DNA of 21,646 bases from positions 1 through 21,646 of IMG/VR virus record IMGVR_UViG_3300011258_000582, one strand, 5' to 3'. Within the stretch, counting starts at the first letter, position 1; the number at the start of each line of letters is the position of its first letter. Of the stretch, positions 16,238 to 21,515 are shown one piece after another. Position numbers and translations under genes: made by a program. The notes beneath the pieces are model-generated. The model worked only from the letters and a program-made list of their open reading frames with translations. It made no database searches and was not told the DNA's origin. Source of the DNA: a virus.

Positions 16238-16708
16238 TTATTTTTTGAAAGGACGGAGTTGGTTCTGCTCGAGTGCGTAACCCTTTCCGTAACCTAGATC
16301 CTTTATGTTCTTTTTGTTTATTAGTTCATCCTTCCAGCACCAGCCAACCATCTTTACTGTCCAACGATCCGGTGTGAGGCACATGATATACATGTCCACA
16401 TCGGGGTTGTCCTTGAGGGTTGCCAGTAACTTTCCGAAGGCGTGGTGAGTGCTTTTGACATCATAGGAGTGACCTTTCATTACTCCATCGGCTGACCCAG
16501 CTCGAGGGCTGAGGCCGAGGTCAAAGAATACATTCAAGTGCTTTGCTACAGCATACTCAGCGGTAACACCTTGGGCATCTATATCCAGACCAGCCATGTT
16601 GGACTGCTTTCTGTCCTTAATATTGTTGCCTCTGGACAGCACCGATCTCAGGTGTCCAATGTGCTGGCACATCATGACTTCGTCGTCAGTTAAGTTAATC
16701 TCAATCAT
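16238..16708 (-). CDS. PD-(D/E)XK nuclease-like phage protein, 156 aa
   Basis: In the central part, GVTAEYAVAKHL (E51), SADGVMKGHSYDVKST (D74 and D83-x-K85) gives the E...D...DxK spacing of the PD-(D/E)XK nuclease fold, resembling the phage and restriction type. The substrate is unknown; in a recombination operon it could trim or cut DNA. I choose the start at 16708, which overlaps the stop of the upstream gene in an ATGATTGA arrangement (16701-16708). The frame also has an ATG at 16735, which adds nine residues but overlaps the upstream gene more. Confidence 0.55.
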   Translation of the reverse strand: MIEINLTDDEVMMCQHIGHLRSVLSRGNNIKDRKQSNMAGLDIDAQGVTAEYAVAKHLNVFFDLGLSPRAGSADGVMKGHSYDVKSTHHAFGKLLATLKDNPDVDMYIMCLTPDRWTVKMVGWCWKDELINKKNIKDLGYGKGYALEQNQLRPFKK

Positions 16709-17108
16709 TCCGTGGTTCCATTTTTGTATGAACATTGTCTATTATTTCGACAGCCTTTTCATTGAGTTCTTTTATAATATTTGGAGTTGGAGCAGGTCTA
16801 TCGTCTGTCCAGTTACCCCTCATGATTGAGTCCCTAAGAACTATAAGTCCAGTAATGGCGTGAGCTATATGATGAACTCCTGAATCAGGGTCATTGTCCT
16901 CTCCTTCGTACCATGCGCCTATATGTCGGAACGCGGCATCGTAATACACGGAGCCACGAACTCCCATTTCCCTCCAGTTGAACCTACCATACTTCAGGTC
17001 CCCGTGAAGTTTCACTAGGCCAGCCTCAAGCAATACGTTTACTGGCATACCTGAGATCGGAACCTTTTTAATTCCACAAGCATCCTTTGGATTAGTTTCT
17101 TTGCTCAT
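16701..17108 (-). CDS. dATP/dGTP diphosphohydrolase-like protein (DUF5664, MazG-like)
   Basis: The 135-aa protein shows NPKDACGIKKVPISGMPVNV (6-25), KYGRFNWREMGVRGSVYYDA (39-58), RHIGAWYEGEDNDPDSGVHH (61-80) and HAITGLIVLRD (83-93). This is the pattern of phage DUF5664, named after the dATP/dGTP diphosphohydrolase of 2-aminoadenine phages (MazZ), a MazG-like all-alpha pyrophosphatase. It would remove or reshape nucleotide triphosphates. Many phages with this domain do not use 2-aminoadenine, and no PurZ or DatZ gene is in the window. It starts two bases after the exonuclease stop. Confidence 0.75.
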   Translation of the reverse strand: MSKETNPKDACGIKKVPISGMPVNVLLEAGLVKLHGDLKYGRFNWREMGVRGSVYYDAAFRHIGAWYEGEDNDPDSGVHHIAHAITGLIVLRDSIMRGNWTDDRPAPTPNIIKELNEKAVEIIDNVHTKMEPRND

Positions 17109-17110
17109 GG

Positions 17111-17890
17111 TTATTGTTTTACGATGGGTTGCATTCTTAGCATCCAGAACAGGCTAGCCGCGGCTTTAGCTACACGGATACCCCACTGGCTCTCTTCGTC
17201 CGTCCACTCGTAGTGCATATGTTCTGCTGTCTCGCAGTCCACAATTACGGATCTTATCTTAGGAAGATAAGGTAACTTCTGTAGGTGCATCAGCATATAC
17301 GCTTCAATGGCTAGCTGACAGCAGTCCTTCTGGTATCGTTTAGCTTTACCTTTAGTATTAACACGGCACTTGTAGTCCGCGAGAAAGATTCTGGAGTCCT
17401 TGATTCCTATGAAATCAACGGAGCCAGCGATCTTGATTCCGCCGTGACTGACTATCTTTTCACAGCCCAATGCCTGAACATTGTTGTCATCAATCCAGTT
17501 AAGAAACGGCATGGCCCACTTGTCCCAGCATGATTGACCGGGATGCTCATCAATGCCTAGCACGTGATGATTAATCATACGCTCTATGGTTCCGTGAACA
17601 GATGTTCCGAACTCATGCGACGGGATTAACTCTCCATCCTTTGGGTGCGGTCTCGTTCCGTAAACCATCTCAGCAAGGTCGGACCAAGTCCGATTCGGAT
17701 GCTCTCTGGCTAGGTCAGTAATCATCCTTGGCTTATAAACCTCGTCAAGAAACGGATCCTTGACTATGCCCAGCACGGTTGTGACTGACGGGTAAACGTC
17801 TGCTCCAGCTTTACGAGCCTGTGCAGGAGTCCCCACCTCGGCCTCGAACTGAGGCTCCGATGGGTTCTGGCAGTTATAGAAGTGACTCAT
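17111..17890 (-). CDS. Cas4/RecB-type PD-(D/E)XK exonuclease
   Basis: This 259-aa protein has the order of this nuclease family: VYPSVTTVLGIVKDP (32-46), FGTSVHGTIERM (94-105, His of motif I), ALGCEKIV (140-147, Glu144), GSVDFIG (156-162, Asp159), FLADYKCR (169-176, Asp172-x-Lys174) and CCQLAIEAYML (190-200, Gln192). All active-site residues are present. It would degrade one strand of double-stranded ends, giving 3' or 5' tails to the ERF protein encoded downstream. It overlaps the gene before by four bases (ATGA at 17887-17890) and the diphosphohydrolase gene starts two bases after its stop, so all three are co-translated. Confidence 0.85.
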   Translation of the reverse strand: MSHFYNCQNPSEPQFEAEVGTPAQARKAGADVYPSVTTVLGIVKDPFLDEVYKPRMITDLAREHPNRTWSDLAEMVYGTRPHPKDGELIPSHEFGTSVHGTIERMINHHVLGIDEHPGQSCWDKWAMPFLNWIDDNNVQALGCEKIVSHGGIKIAGSVDFIGIKDSRIFLADYKCRVNTKGKAKRYQKDCCQLAIEAYMLMHLQKLPYLPKIRSVIVDCETAEHMHYEWTDEESQWGIRVAKAAASLFWMLRMQPIVKQ

Positions 17891-18264
17891 AGTTCCTCCT
17901 GATCAAGGATAAAGTTGAGTCCATCGCGGAGAGCATCGAGGTCAGAGTATTCATTCATATCGTAGTCCGCTTGCCATAGGGTTCCGCCATCAGAAGTAAG
18001 AAGCAGTAGCGTCTTGCCCTCTGGTTCTACTACGTTGTCCACGTAACAAGTCCGAAGGTGTCTCTGCGCCATCAGAGCAAGTAGCTGCGTGTCGGAGCGA
18101 GGTTCAAGCGTTGTCTGAATCGGCATAATATACTGATCCCCAGCTTCAAGTTGTCCAATACGAGCATCGGAGAATCGCCCCCGTAGTCCCATGGTGGATA
18201 CGATTTCATCTTTAGGCAGACCCAAAGCAGGCCCATCTGGATAGGTGTGTATTTTTATTTTCAT
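17887..18264 (-). CDS. Unrecognised 125-aa protein, first gene of the core operon
   Basis: The protein has MKIKIHTYPDGPALGLPKDE, a middle helix QLLALMAQRHLRTCYVDNVV and an acidic C-terminus (EYSDLDALRDGLNFILDQEE). I see no known domain. I choose the ATG at 18264 rather than 18294 because it has the recurrent leader AAACCAACCGACTAAACAT directly before it and nothing comparable lies upstream of 18294. It is first behind the promoter at 18393-18422 and its stop overlaps the exonuclease start. Function is unknown; its place suggests a role in recombination or early regulation. Confidence 0.6.
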   Translation of the reverse strand: MKIKIHTYPDGPALGLPKDEIVSTMGLRGRFSDARIGQLEAGDQYIMPIQTTLEPRSDTQLLALMAQRHLRTCYVDNVVEPEGKTLLLLTSDGGTLWQADYDMNEYSDLDALRDGLNFILDQEEL

Positions 18265-18392
18265 ATGTTTAGTCGGTTGGTTTTTTGTAGGCACAGCTTT
18301 ACTTAAAAAGTGTGCAGTAAAATCTGAGTAATATGATGGATCATTCTAGTGCTATGTTAGAGTATCTAATTAACATAACTTACATCTGATTC

Positions 18393-18422
18393 CATATAGG
18401 CATACCCTAGCTTTCCTGTCAA
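18393..18422 (-). promoter_or_regulatory. Leftward sigma-70-like promoter of the core operon
   Basis: Minus strand: TTGACA (18422-18417), 18 bp, TATATG (18398-18393). A 125-nt leader follows before the ATG at 18264. The flanking CCTTGACAGG resembles the other -35 regions of this phage. It would drive the exonuclease-to-helicase genes. Confidence 0.6.
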
Positions 18423-18462
18423 GGAGAAGTTATGTAAGTCAATGAATGACAAATACATTTAA

Positions 18463-18939
18463 CTAGTTCGGAAGATTATTTATATGAGGTAAATTTAACC
18501 TACCCTTGGCGGCATAGTATTGATTTTCATCAATCGTGCTATCCTCTAAAGCATCCTTTAGGGTCATGTGACTGCTCCGGGCTAGCTTGTTCACTCGCTT
18601 GGCTTCATCGTTTACCTTTTTAGTAATCTCGTCCTTCTTAGCCTTCAGCATCTTTGTGCTGTAGATACCGCGACGGACTGCAAGGTGACGAAGTGCTTCG
18701 GGTCTACCCTCCCACGGAGTTCCCATGGCCGCATTGTTCCAACTCATTTTCTCCTTTTCAATTCGCTTTATTACTAGCGATAGCCAGTTAGCCTCAGCCT
18801 CTGGATCAACACAGATTTTTTGCCTGTTAGGTCTACGTTCGACGGCATCGGTTATGTCCGCAGTCTTGAGGAGTTCGTGATATTTTTCTGTCATGGACTG
18901 GCAAAAAGCCAGCGCAGATTTGGCGTGTCCGTTATACAT
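18463..18939 (-). CDS. Unrecognised 158-aa basic helical protein
   Basis: The protein has SALAFCQSMTEKYHELLKTA, then ANWLSLVIKRIEKEKMSWNN, a charged helix (KMLKAKKDEITKKVNDEAKR) and MTLKDALEDSTIDENQYYAA near the end, where the helix-turn-helix-like spacing is weak. I cannot name a family. It stands alone between two promoters (upstream TAGACA region with a 14-bp tandem repeat, downstream the core promoter), a position often taken by a regulator, but this is inference only. Leader: AACTAACAACAACTAAAT before ATG. Confidence 0.6.
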   Translation of the reverse strand: MYNGHAKSALAFCQSMTEKYHELLKTADITDAVERRPNRQKICVDPEAEANWLSLVIKRIEKEKMSWNNAAMGTPWEGRPEALRHLAVRRGIYSTKMLKAKKDEITKKVNDEAKRVNKLARSSHMTLKDALEDSTIDENQYYAAKGRLNLPHINNLPN

Positions 18940-18965
18940 ATTTAGTTGTTGTTAGTTGTTATTCC

Positions 18966-18993
18966 GCGCAGTCTCGTTTGCGCAGTCTCGTTT
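18966..18993 (-). repeat. Perfect 14-bp tandem repeat in front of the 158-aa gene
   Basis: GCGCAGTCTCGTTT occurs twice head to tail (18966-18979 and 18980-18993 on the plus strand). It lies immediately downstream of a possible leftward promoter and before the leader of the gene starting at 18939. Two direct repeats at such a place are typical for a repressor or activator site. Confidence 0.8.
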
Positions 18994-18995
18994 TA

Positions 18996-19023
18996 ATGCT
19001 AATAAAATTAATAGCTTTGTCTA
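18996..19023 (-). promoter_or_regulatory. Possible leftward promoter before the 158-aa gene
   Basis: Minus strand: TAGACA (19023-19018), 16 bp, TAGCAT (19001-18996). The region is AT-rich and directly follows a terminator, so a new promoter is needed. It is weaker than the TTGACA promoters elsewhere. Confidence 0.4.
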
Positions 19024-19025
19024 CT

Positions 19026-19055
19026 AAAAAAGCCCACACCCCGAAGAGTGTGAGC
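19026..19055 (-). terminator. Intrinsic terminator of the early small-gene cluster
   Basis: Read leftward, GCTCACAC (19055-19048), an 8-nt loop and GTGTGGGC (19039-19032) form an 8-bp stem with one U·G, followed by six U (19031-19026). The U·G pair would be C·A on the other strand, which confirms the leftward direction. It lies seven bases after the stop of the membrane microprotein. Confidence 0.85.
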
Positions 19056-19061
19056 CTAGCC

Positions 19062-19190
19062 TTATAGGTAGTGCATGATTATTGACACCGCTAGCAGTAT
19101 GCCTGCGATGATGATGCTCCAGAATACGATGAACGCACTCTCCTCCTGCTTGTCTGTTTTGACTAGCTTGTTTGGTTTATGTATTTTCAT
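19062..19190 (-). CDS. Single-pass membrane microprotein, 42 aa
   Basis: ATG at 19190, TAA at 19064-19062. The N-terminus is basic and charged (MKIHKPNKLVKTDKQEES) and residues 19-38 are an uninterrupted hydrophobic segment (FIVFWSIIIAGILLAVSIIM), followed by HYL. This predicts one membrane helix with a positive, probably cytoplasmic, N-terminus. The leader AAACCAATAAACGATACT and a terminator right after the stop support expression. Small phage membrane proteins can serve in lysis timing, superinfection exclusion or takeover; nothing here decides which. Confidence 0.65.
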   Translation of the reverse strand: MKIHKPNKLVKTDKQEESAFIVFWSIIIAGILLAVSIIMHYL

Positions 19191-19198
19191 AGTATCGT

Positions 19199-19384
19199 TT
19201 ATTGGTTTACTGTTTGCTGAAGCTCTGCCCTATAATCAACTTCGGACGTTGAGATTTGAACGTCTGCATCCCTCCCTGCTGAAACATAGATGCTCCCGTC
19301 ATCTTGGTATGCTTGTATGTCGTTTTCCTGAAACCATTGCAAGGCTAAGGTAATTTTTGGTTCTGTTTGTATTTCGTTATTCAT
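19199..19384 (-). CDS. Unrecognised 61-aa acidic protein
   Basis: The protein has MNNEIQTEPKITLALQWFQE, then YQDDGSIYVSAGRDADVQIS and ends EVDYRAELQQTVNQ. It may fold as a small strand-helix domain; no family is recognised. Its final AAC CAA TAA codons are also the AACCAATAAA leader of the next gene. Its own leader is TAACGCAACAAACC before ATG. Confidence 0.55.
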   Translation of the reverse strand: MNNEIQTEPKITLALQWFQENDIQAYQDDGSIYVSAGRDADVQISTSEVDYRAELQQTVNQ

Positions 19385-19395
19385 GGTTTGTTGCG

Positions 19396-19545
19396 TTATT
19401 TATTAAGAAATAAAACTTTAGGTTGAAACTCGCTGAACGGCTTAAAACCTAAGTCTTTTAATGTCAGCAGCTCTCCGTCATTTAACATGACGTGACCAGA
19501 TTTATTTCCGTTTATAATAATAGTGTATTCTGTTTTCGTTTTCAT
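19396..19545 (-). CDS. Unrecognised 49-aa protein
   Basis: ATG at 19545, TAA at 19398-19396. The protein is MKTKTEYTIIINGNKSGHVM, then LNDGELLTLKDLGFKPFSEF and QPKVLFLNK: two strands, a turn and a helix, plausibly a tiny alpha/beta fold. No family is recognised. The leader TAACCAATAAACGAACC is the best example of the recurrent motif and supports this short frame as real. Confidence 0.55.
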   Translation of the reverse strand: MKTKTEYTIIINGNKSGHVMLNDGELLTLKDLGFKPFSEFQPKVLFLNK

Positions 19546-19552
19546 GGTTCGT

Positions 19553-19684
19553 TTATTGGTTATCTAGCTTGGTGATTAAGTCCTGCATTTTGATTAAGTC
19601 CTGCTCCGTTACTTCGCTTGGCTCGTCGAGTAAGCAAGCTATGTCGATGGACAGGTCGGCTATTATTTCGGTGATCGTTTGCAT
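19553..19684 (-). CDS. Unrecognised 43-aa acidic helical protein
   Basis: ATG at 19684, TAA at 19555-19553. The sequence is MQTITEIIADLSIDIACLLD, EPSEVTEQDLIKMQDLITKL, DNQ: two amphipathic acidic helices with a Pro turn between. No family is recognised; a helical hairpin that binds a host protein would be a typical phage early product, but that is a guess. The last codons overlap the leader of the next gene (AAC CAA TAA). Its own leader is AAACCAAGGGTAAGAACC. Confidence 0.5.
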   Translation of the reverse strand: MQTITEIIADLSIDIACLLDEPSEVTEQDLIKMQDLITKLDNQ

Positions 19685-19689
19685 GGTTC

Positions 19690-19905
19690 TTACCCTTGGT
19701 TTGCGATGCGTTGAATAGTCATGGCGATATCTTCAATGTGATTATATAACAAATCTGCGCTGAAGCCTTCAAAGGGTTCCCATGCGTGGTCTTGGAGGAA
19801 CTCGTTAAGCTTCTCCTCCTCCCATTCATGAAATCCCTTAGGCAGGTCTGTGAAAAGCACATGTGATGATGCGGCGATGAAGTAGTATTCTAGTTGTTCG
19901 TTCAT
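19690..19905 (-). CDS. Unrecognised 71-aa acidic protein
   Basis: From MNEQLEYYFIAASSHVLFTD the protein continues LPKGFHEWEEEKLNEFLQDH and ends ADLLYNHIEDIAMTIQRIAN plus QG. It is acidic and rich in aromatic residues; no family is recognised. The frame is open to 19971, but I take the ATG at 19905 because it has the leader GAACCAATAAAAATACC, and the residues upstream of it do not look like a protein start. Its stop lies inside the leader of the next gene. Confidence 0.6.
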   Translation of the reverse strand: MNEQLEYYFIAASSHVLFTDLPKGFHEWEEEKLNEFLQDHAWEPFEGFSADLLYNHIEDIAMTIQRIANQG

Positions 19906-19932
19906 GGTATTTTTATTGGTTCTTGTTAAGTT

Positions 19933-19947
19933 GACGGAGTGTCCGTC
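19933..19947. other. Perfect short inverted repeat
   Basis: GACGGA-GTG-TCCGTC (19933-19947) lies between two small early genes, upstream of the AACCAA leader for the gene starting at 19905. There is no U-run on either side. It might be a protein-binding site or an mRNA hairpin. Confidence 0.4.
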
Positions 19948-20005
19948 TACCCCAAAACCCACGCGACTCAACAGAGAAGGTGGGCAAGTGGTTATGTGCT
20001 AGGAC

Positions 20006-20215
20006 TTAAAGATTTACCATTGCACGGCTATCCCACGCGAGAGGCTCGCTAAAGTCAATGACTTGAACGCGGCACGCCTTGCAACCGTGCTTATTGGTTA
20101 GAAGTTGAACGGTGTCGTTAGCGTGTTGCATGGTTTTAATGTTTGCTTTCTCGCTAACTAGGATCGTTTCGCTTATGTCGTTAGGTGATATTCCCCAAAT
20201 AATGTATTCCTTCAT
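20006..20215 (-). CDS. Unrecognised 69-aa protein
   Basis: The protein has MKEYIIWGISPNDISETILV, then SEKANIKTMQHANDTVQLLT and HGCKACRVQVIDFSEPLAWD, ending RAMVNL. The strand-helix-strand order with a CKAC pair near the end looks like a small alpha/beta fold of a type seen in phage early proteins, but I cannot name it. The two Cys could form a metal site only with a partner. Leader: TAACCAGCAAAGCAATACAA then T before ATG. Confidence 0.6.
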   Translation of the reverse strand: MKEYIIWGISPNDISETILVSEKANIKTMQHANDTVQLLTNKHGCKACRVQVIDFSEPLAWDSRAMVNL

Positions 20216-20236
20216 ATTGTATTGCTTTGCTGGTTA

Positions 20237-20632
20237 TTATTTAGAAACTATGATGCCACCGTCAAACTCTAGCAACGTGCCATTGTCGCGAATATATTCC
20301 TCTATATTACGCAAGACAGTTTCGTGAATGTTACCGTCACAATCAAAGGTCGATTGCGTGTCAGTTTCACCAGTCATAGGGTTTTCGTAATCAATGCCGA
20401 ACTCTTCTTGCCAACTCATAAAGCTGTCGTCGGCATAATCAATAAAGCTTTCATATTCGGCATACTCACTAGCAAGGCTGACAGCATCTAATTCTATTTC
20501 CGTGCCGCAATCATCTTCAATTGATTCGATAAATTCGACAAGGGTTTTAGTGCCTTCGTAAGTGAATGAGTTAAAGCAATCGTATTTGCCTAATTCGTTT
20601 ACTGCTTCGAGTGTAGATAGTGTGTTTTTCAT
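20237..20632 (-). CDS. Conserved acidic early phage protein, 131 aa
   Basis: The protein is strongly acidic. Residues about 26-60 carry the pattern TKTLVEFIESIEDDCGTEIE followed by LDAVSLASEYAEYESF. The arrangement (L)xxYxExxEEDxGxxIExDxVxLxxE(F/Y)xEY is common in small phage and plasmid proteins whose function is unknown. The C-terminal part ends LLEFDGGIIVSK, also typical (xxxGGxIVx). High negative charge over the whole length suggests a DNA mimic or inhibitor, which is speculation. Leader: AAACCAACTACACAAAAAAC. Confidence 0.65.
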   Translation of the reverse strand: MKNTLSTLEAVNELGKYDCFNSFTYEGTKTLVEFIESIEDDCGTEIELDAVSLASEYAEYESFIDYADDSFMSWQEEFGIDYENPMTGETDTQSTFDCDGNIHETVLRNIEEYIRDNGTLLEFDGGIIVSK

Positions 20633-20673
20633 GTTTTTTGTGTAGTTGGTTTGTTATTAGTGATTAGTGTGAA

Positions 20674-20940
20674 TTAGTAGCCCAGCCATGCTAGAACCTC
20701 CTGAGCGTCGTAGGTGTCCTTATCACCCATCTCATTAAGAAACTCGTCGTAAGTGACGACCCCATGGTTGTCTAGCTCATTGAAAGCCCGTGAACGAGTG
20801 ATTGTGATTTCCTCTGCTGATTCGTAGTAGTCCATATATGTTTGATTAGTGCTTAGTTTCGCTTTGCTGATTTGCTTGCGATACAAACAATAAAGCATAC
20901 TTCCCAAACCCCTACAAGCTTTTATTTCCAGATAAGCCAT
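20674..20940 (-). CDS. Unrecognised 88-aa protein, first gene of the early leftward cluster
   Basis: The protein begins MAYLEIKACRGLGSMLYCLY and ends with an acidic helical part (ELDNHGVVTYDEFLNEMGDK, TYDAQEVLAWLGY). The start is uncertain. The ATG at 20940 gives the longest product after GAAAGAAAT, a weak Shine-Dalgarno-like stretch. An ATG at 20835 (MDYYESAEEITITRS) follows an A/C-rich stretch resembling the other leaders and would give 53 residues. No family is recognised. It is the first gene after a 470-nt leader from the promoter at 21411-21439. Confidence 0.5.
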   Translation of the reverse strand: MAYLEIKACRGLGSMLYCLYRKQISKAKLSTNQTYMDYYESAEEITITRSRAFNELDNHGVVTYDEFLNEMGDKDTYDAQEVLAWLGY

Positions 20941-21350
20941 ATTTCTTTCGGGGACTCCCGTAACTCCATGACAATCAACATACTCTCAATTAAACTTTTT
21001 TTCGGCTAAGTTCCGTGACAGGATACAATCGACGCTTAACGATACCCTTAAACAGCTAACCCATGGCAGACAGTCGGACTGACTCAACGGTGGACTGAGT
21101 AGCCCCTATGAATGAATGAATGATGGCACTTAATCCATCTCGCCGATCGAGAAGAAAAAGATGATTCATGCATGAGCAAGGCCGGGCCAGGTGCCAGCCT
21201 AGCCTAGTGCTATCGAGTGGACAAGTGTCAGCGTGGCTACCCAGCTGAGGGGGGGAGGGGATCAGCAACATGCGCGACTAGAATCGTATATATCATCAGA
21301 CACCCCTTTAAAAAATAGATGACTCATAAGCCATACCATCCGCATACTAC

Positions 21351-21363
21351 CCTTGTATTACTA
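21351..21363 (-). repeat. 13-mer TAGTAATACAAGG shared with the small-RNA region
   Basis: The identical 13-mer is at 12452-12464. Here it begins 47 nt downstream of the -10 box of the leftward promoter; there it begins 46 nt downstream of its -10 box. A weak 6-bp stem (ATGGCT/AGTCAT, about 21333-21318) and a run of six U (about 21315-21310) follow in this copy. Confidence 0.6.
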
Positions 21364-21410
21364 GGTAGGGTTACTGCTCTAATGCTCCTTTGTTCCAGCG
21401 GAGATTCCGG

Positions 21411-21439
21411 ATTCTATGTAGCACGAAAACCTCTGTCAA
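21411..21439 (-). promoter_or_regulatory. Leftward early promoter
   Basis: Minus strand: TTGACA (21439-21434), 17 bp, TAGAAT (21416-21411). This near-consensus sigma-70-type promoter points to the early gene cluster beginning at 20940 with a long leader. Confidence 0.75.
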
Positions 21440-21479
21440 GCAAAAAATCCAATTATTTTTGATCCAGGGTAAGAAAAGC

Positions 21480-21508
21480 TTGACATGTGTCTAAGTACTT
21501 CCTATCAA
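21480..21508 (+). promoter_or_regulatory. Rightward promoter at the right edge
   Basis: Plus strand: TTGACA (21480-21485), 17 bp, TATCAA (21503-21508). The start of transcription would fall at about 21515, one base before the ATG at 21516, so the mRNA may be leaderless. Confidence 0.6.
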
Positions 21509-21515
21509 AGACATA

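Larger units (their letters stand above)
20941..21515. other. Gene-free structured region between divergent transcription units
   Basis: About 575 bp hold no convincing gene. Promoters face left (21411-21439) and right (21480-21508). Between 21070 and 21270 lie many repeats: CAGTC-G-GACTG (21071-21081), ACTCA/TGAGT (21082-21100), four ATGA units (21108-21123), a perfect TCATGCATGA palindrome (about 21153-21162) and GCTGA-G7-A-G4-A-TCAGC (21244-21266). The region precedes a rightward gene whose position suits a packaging gene, so a cos/pac or replication site is possible but not shown. Confidence 0.5.

Noticed and set aside
19075-19353. Hydrophobic plus-strand frame of 92 codons.
   Set aside because: It is the antisense of the 42-aa membrane microprotein and the next small gene, whose leaders and terminator fit the minus strand.
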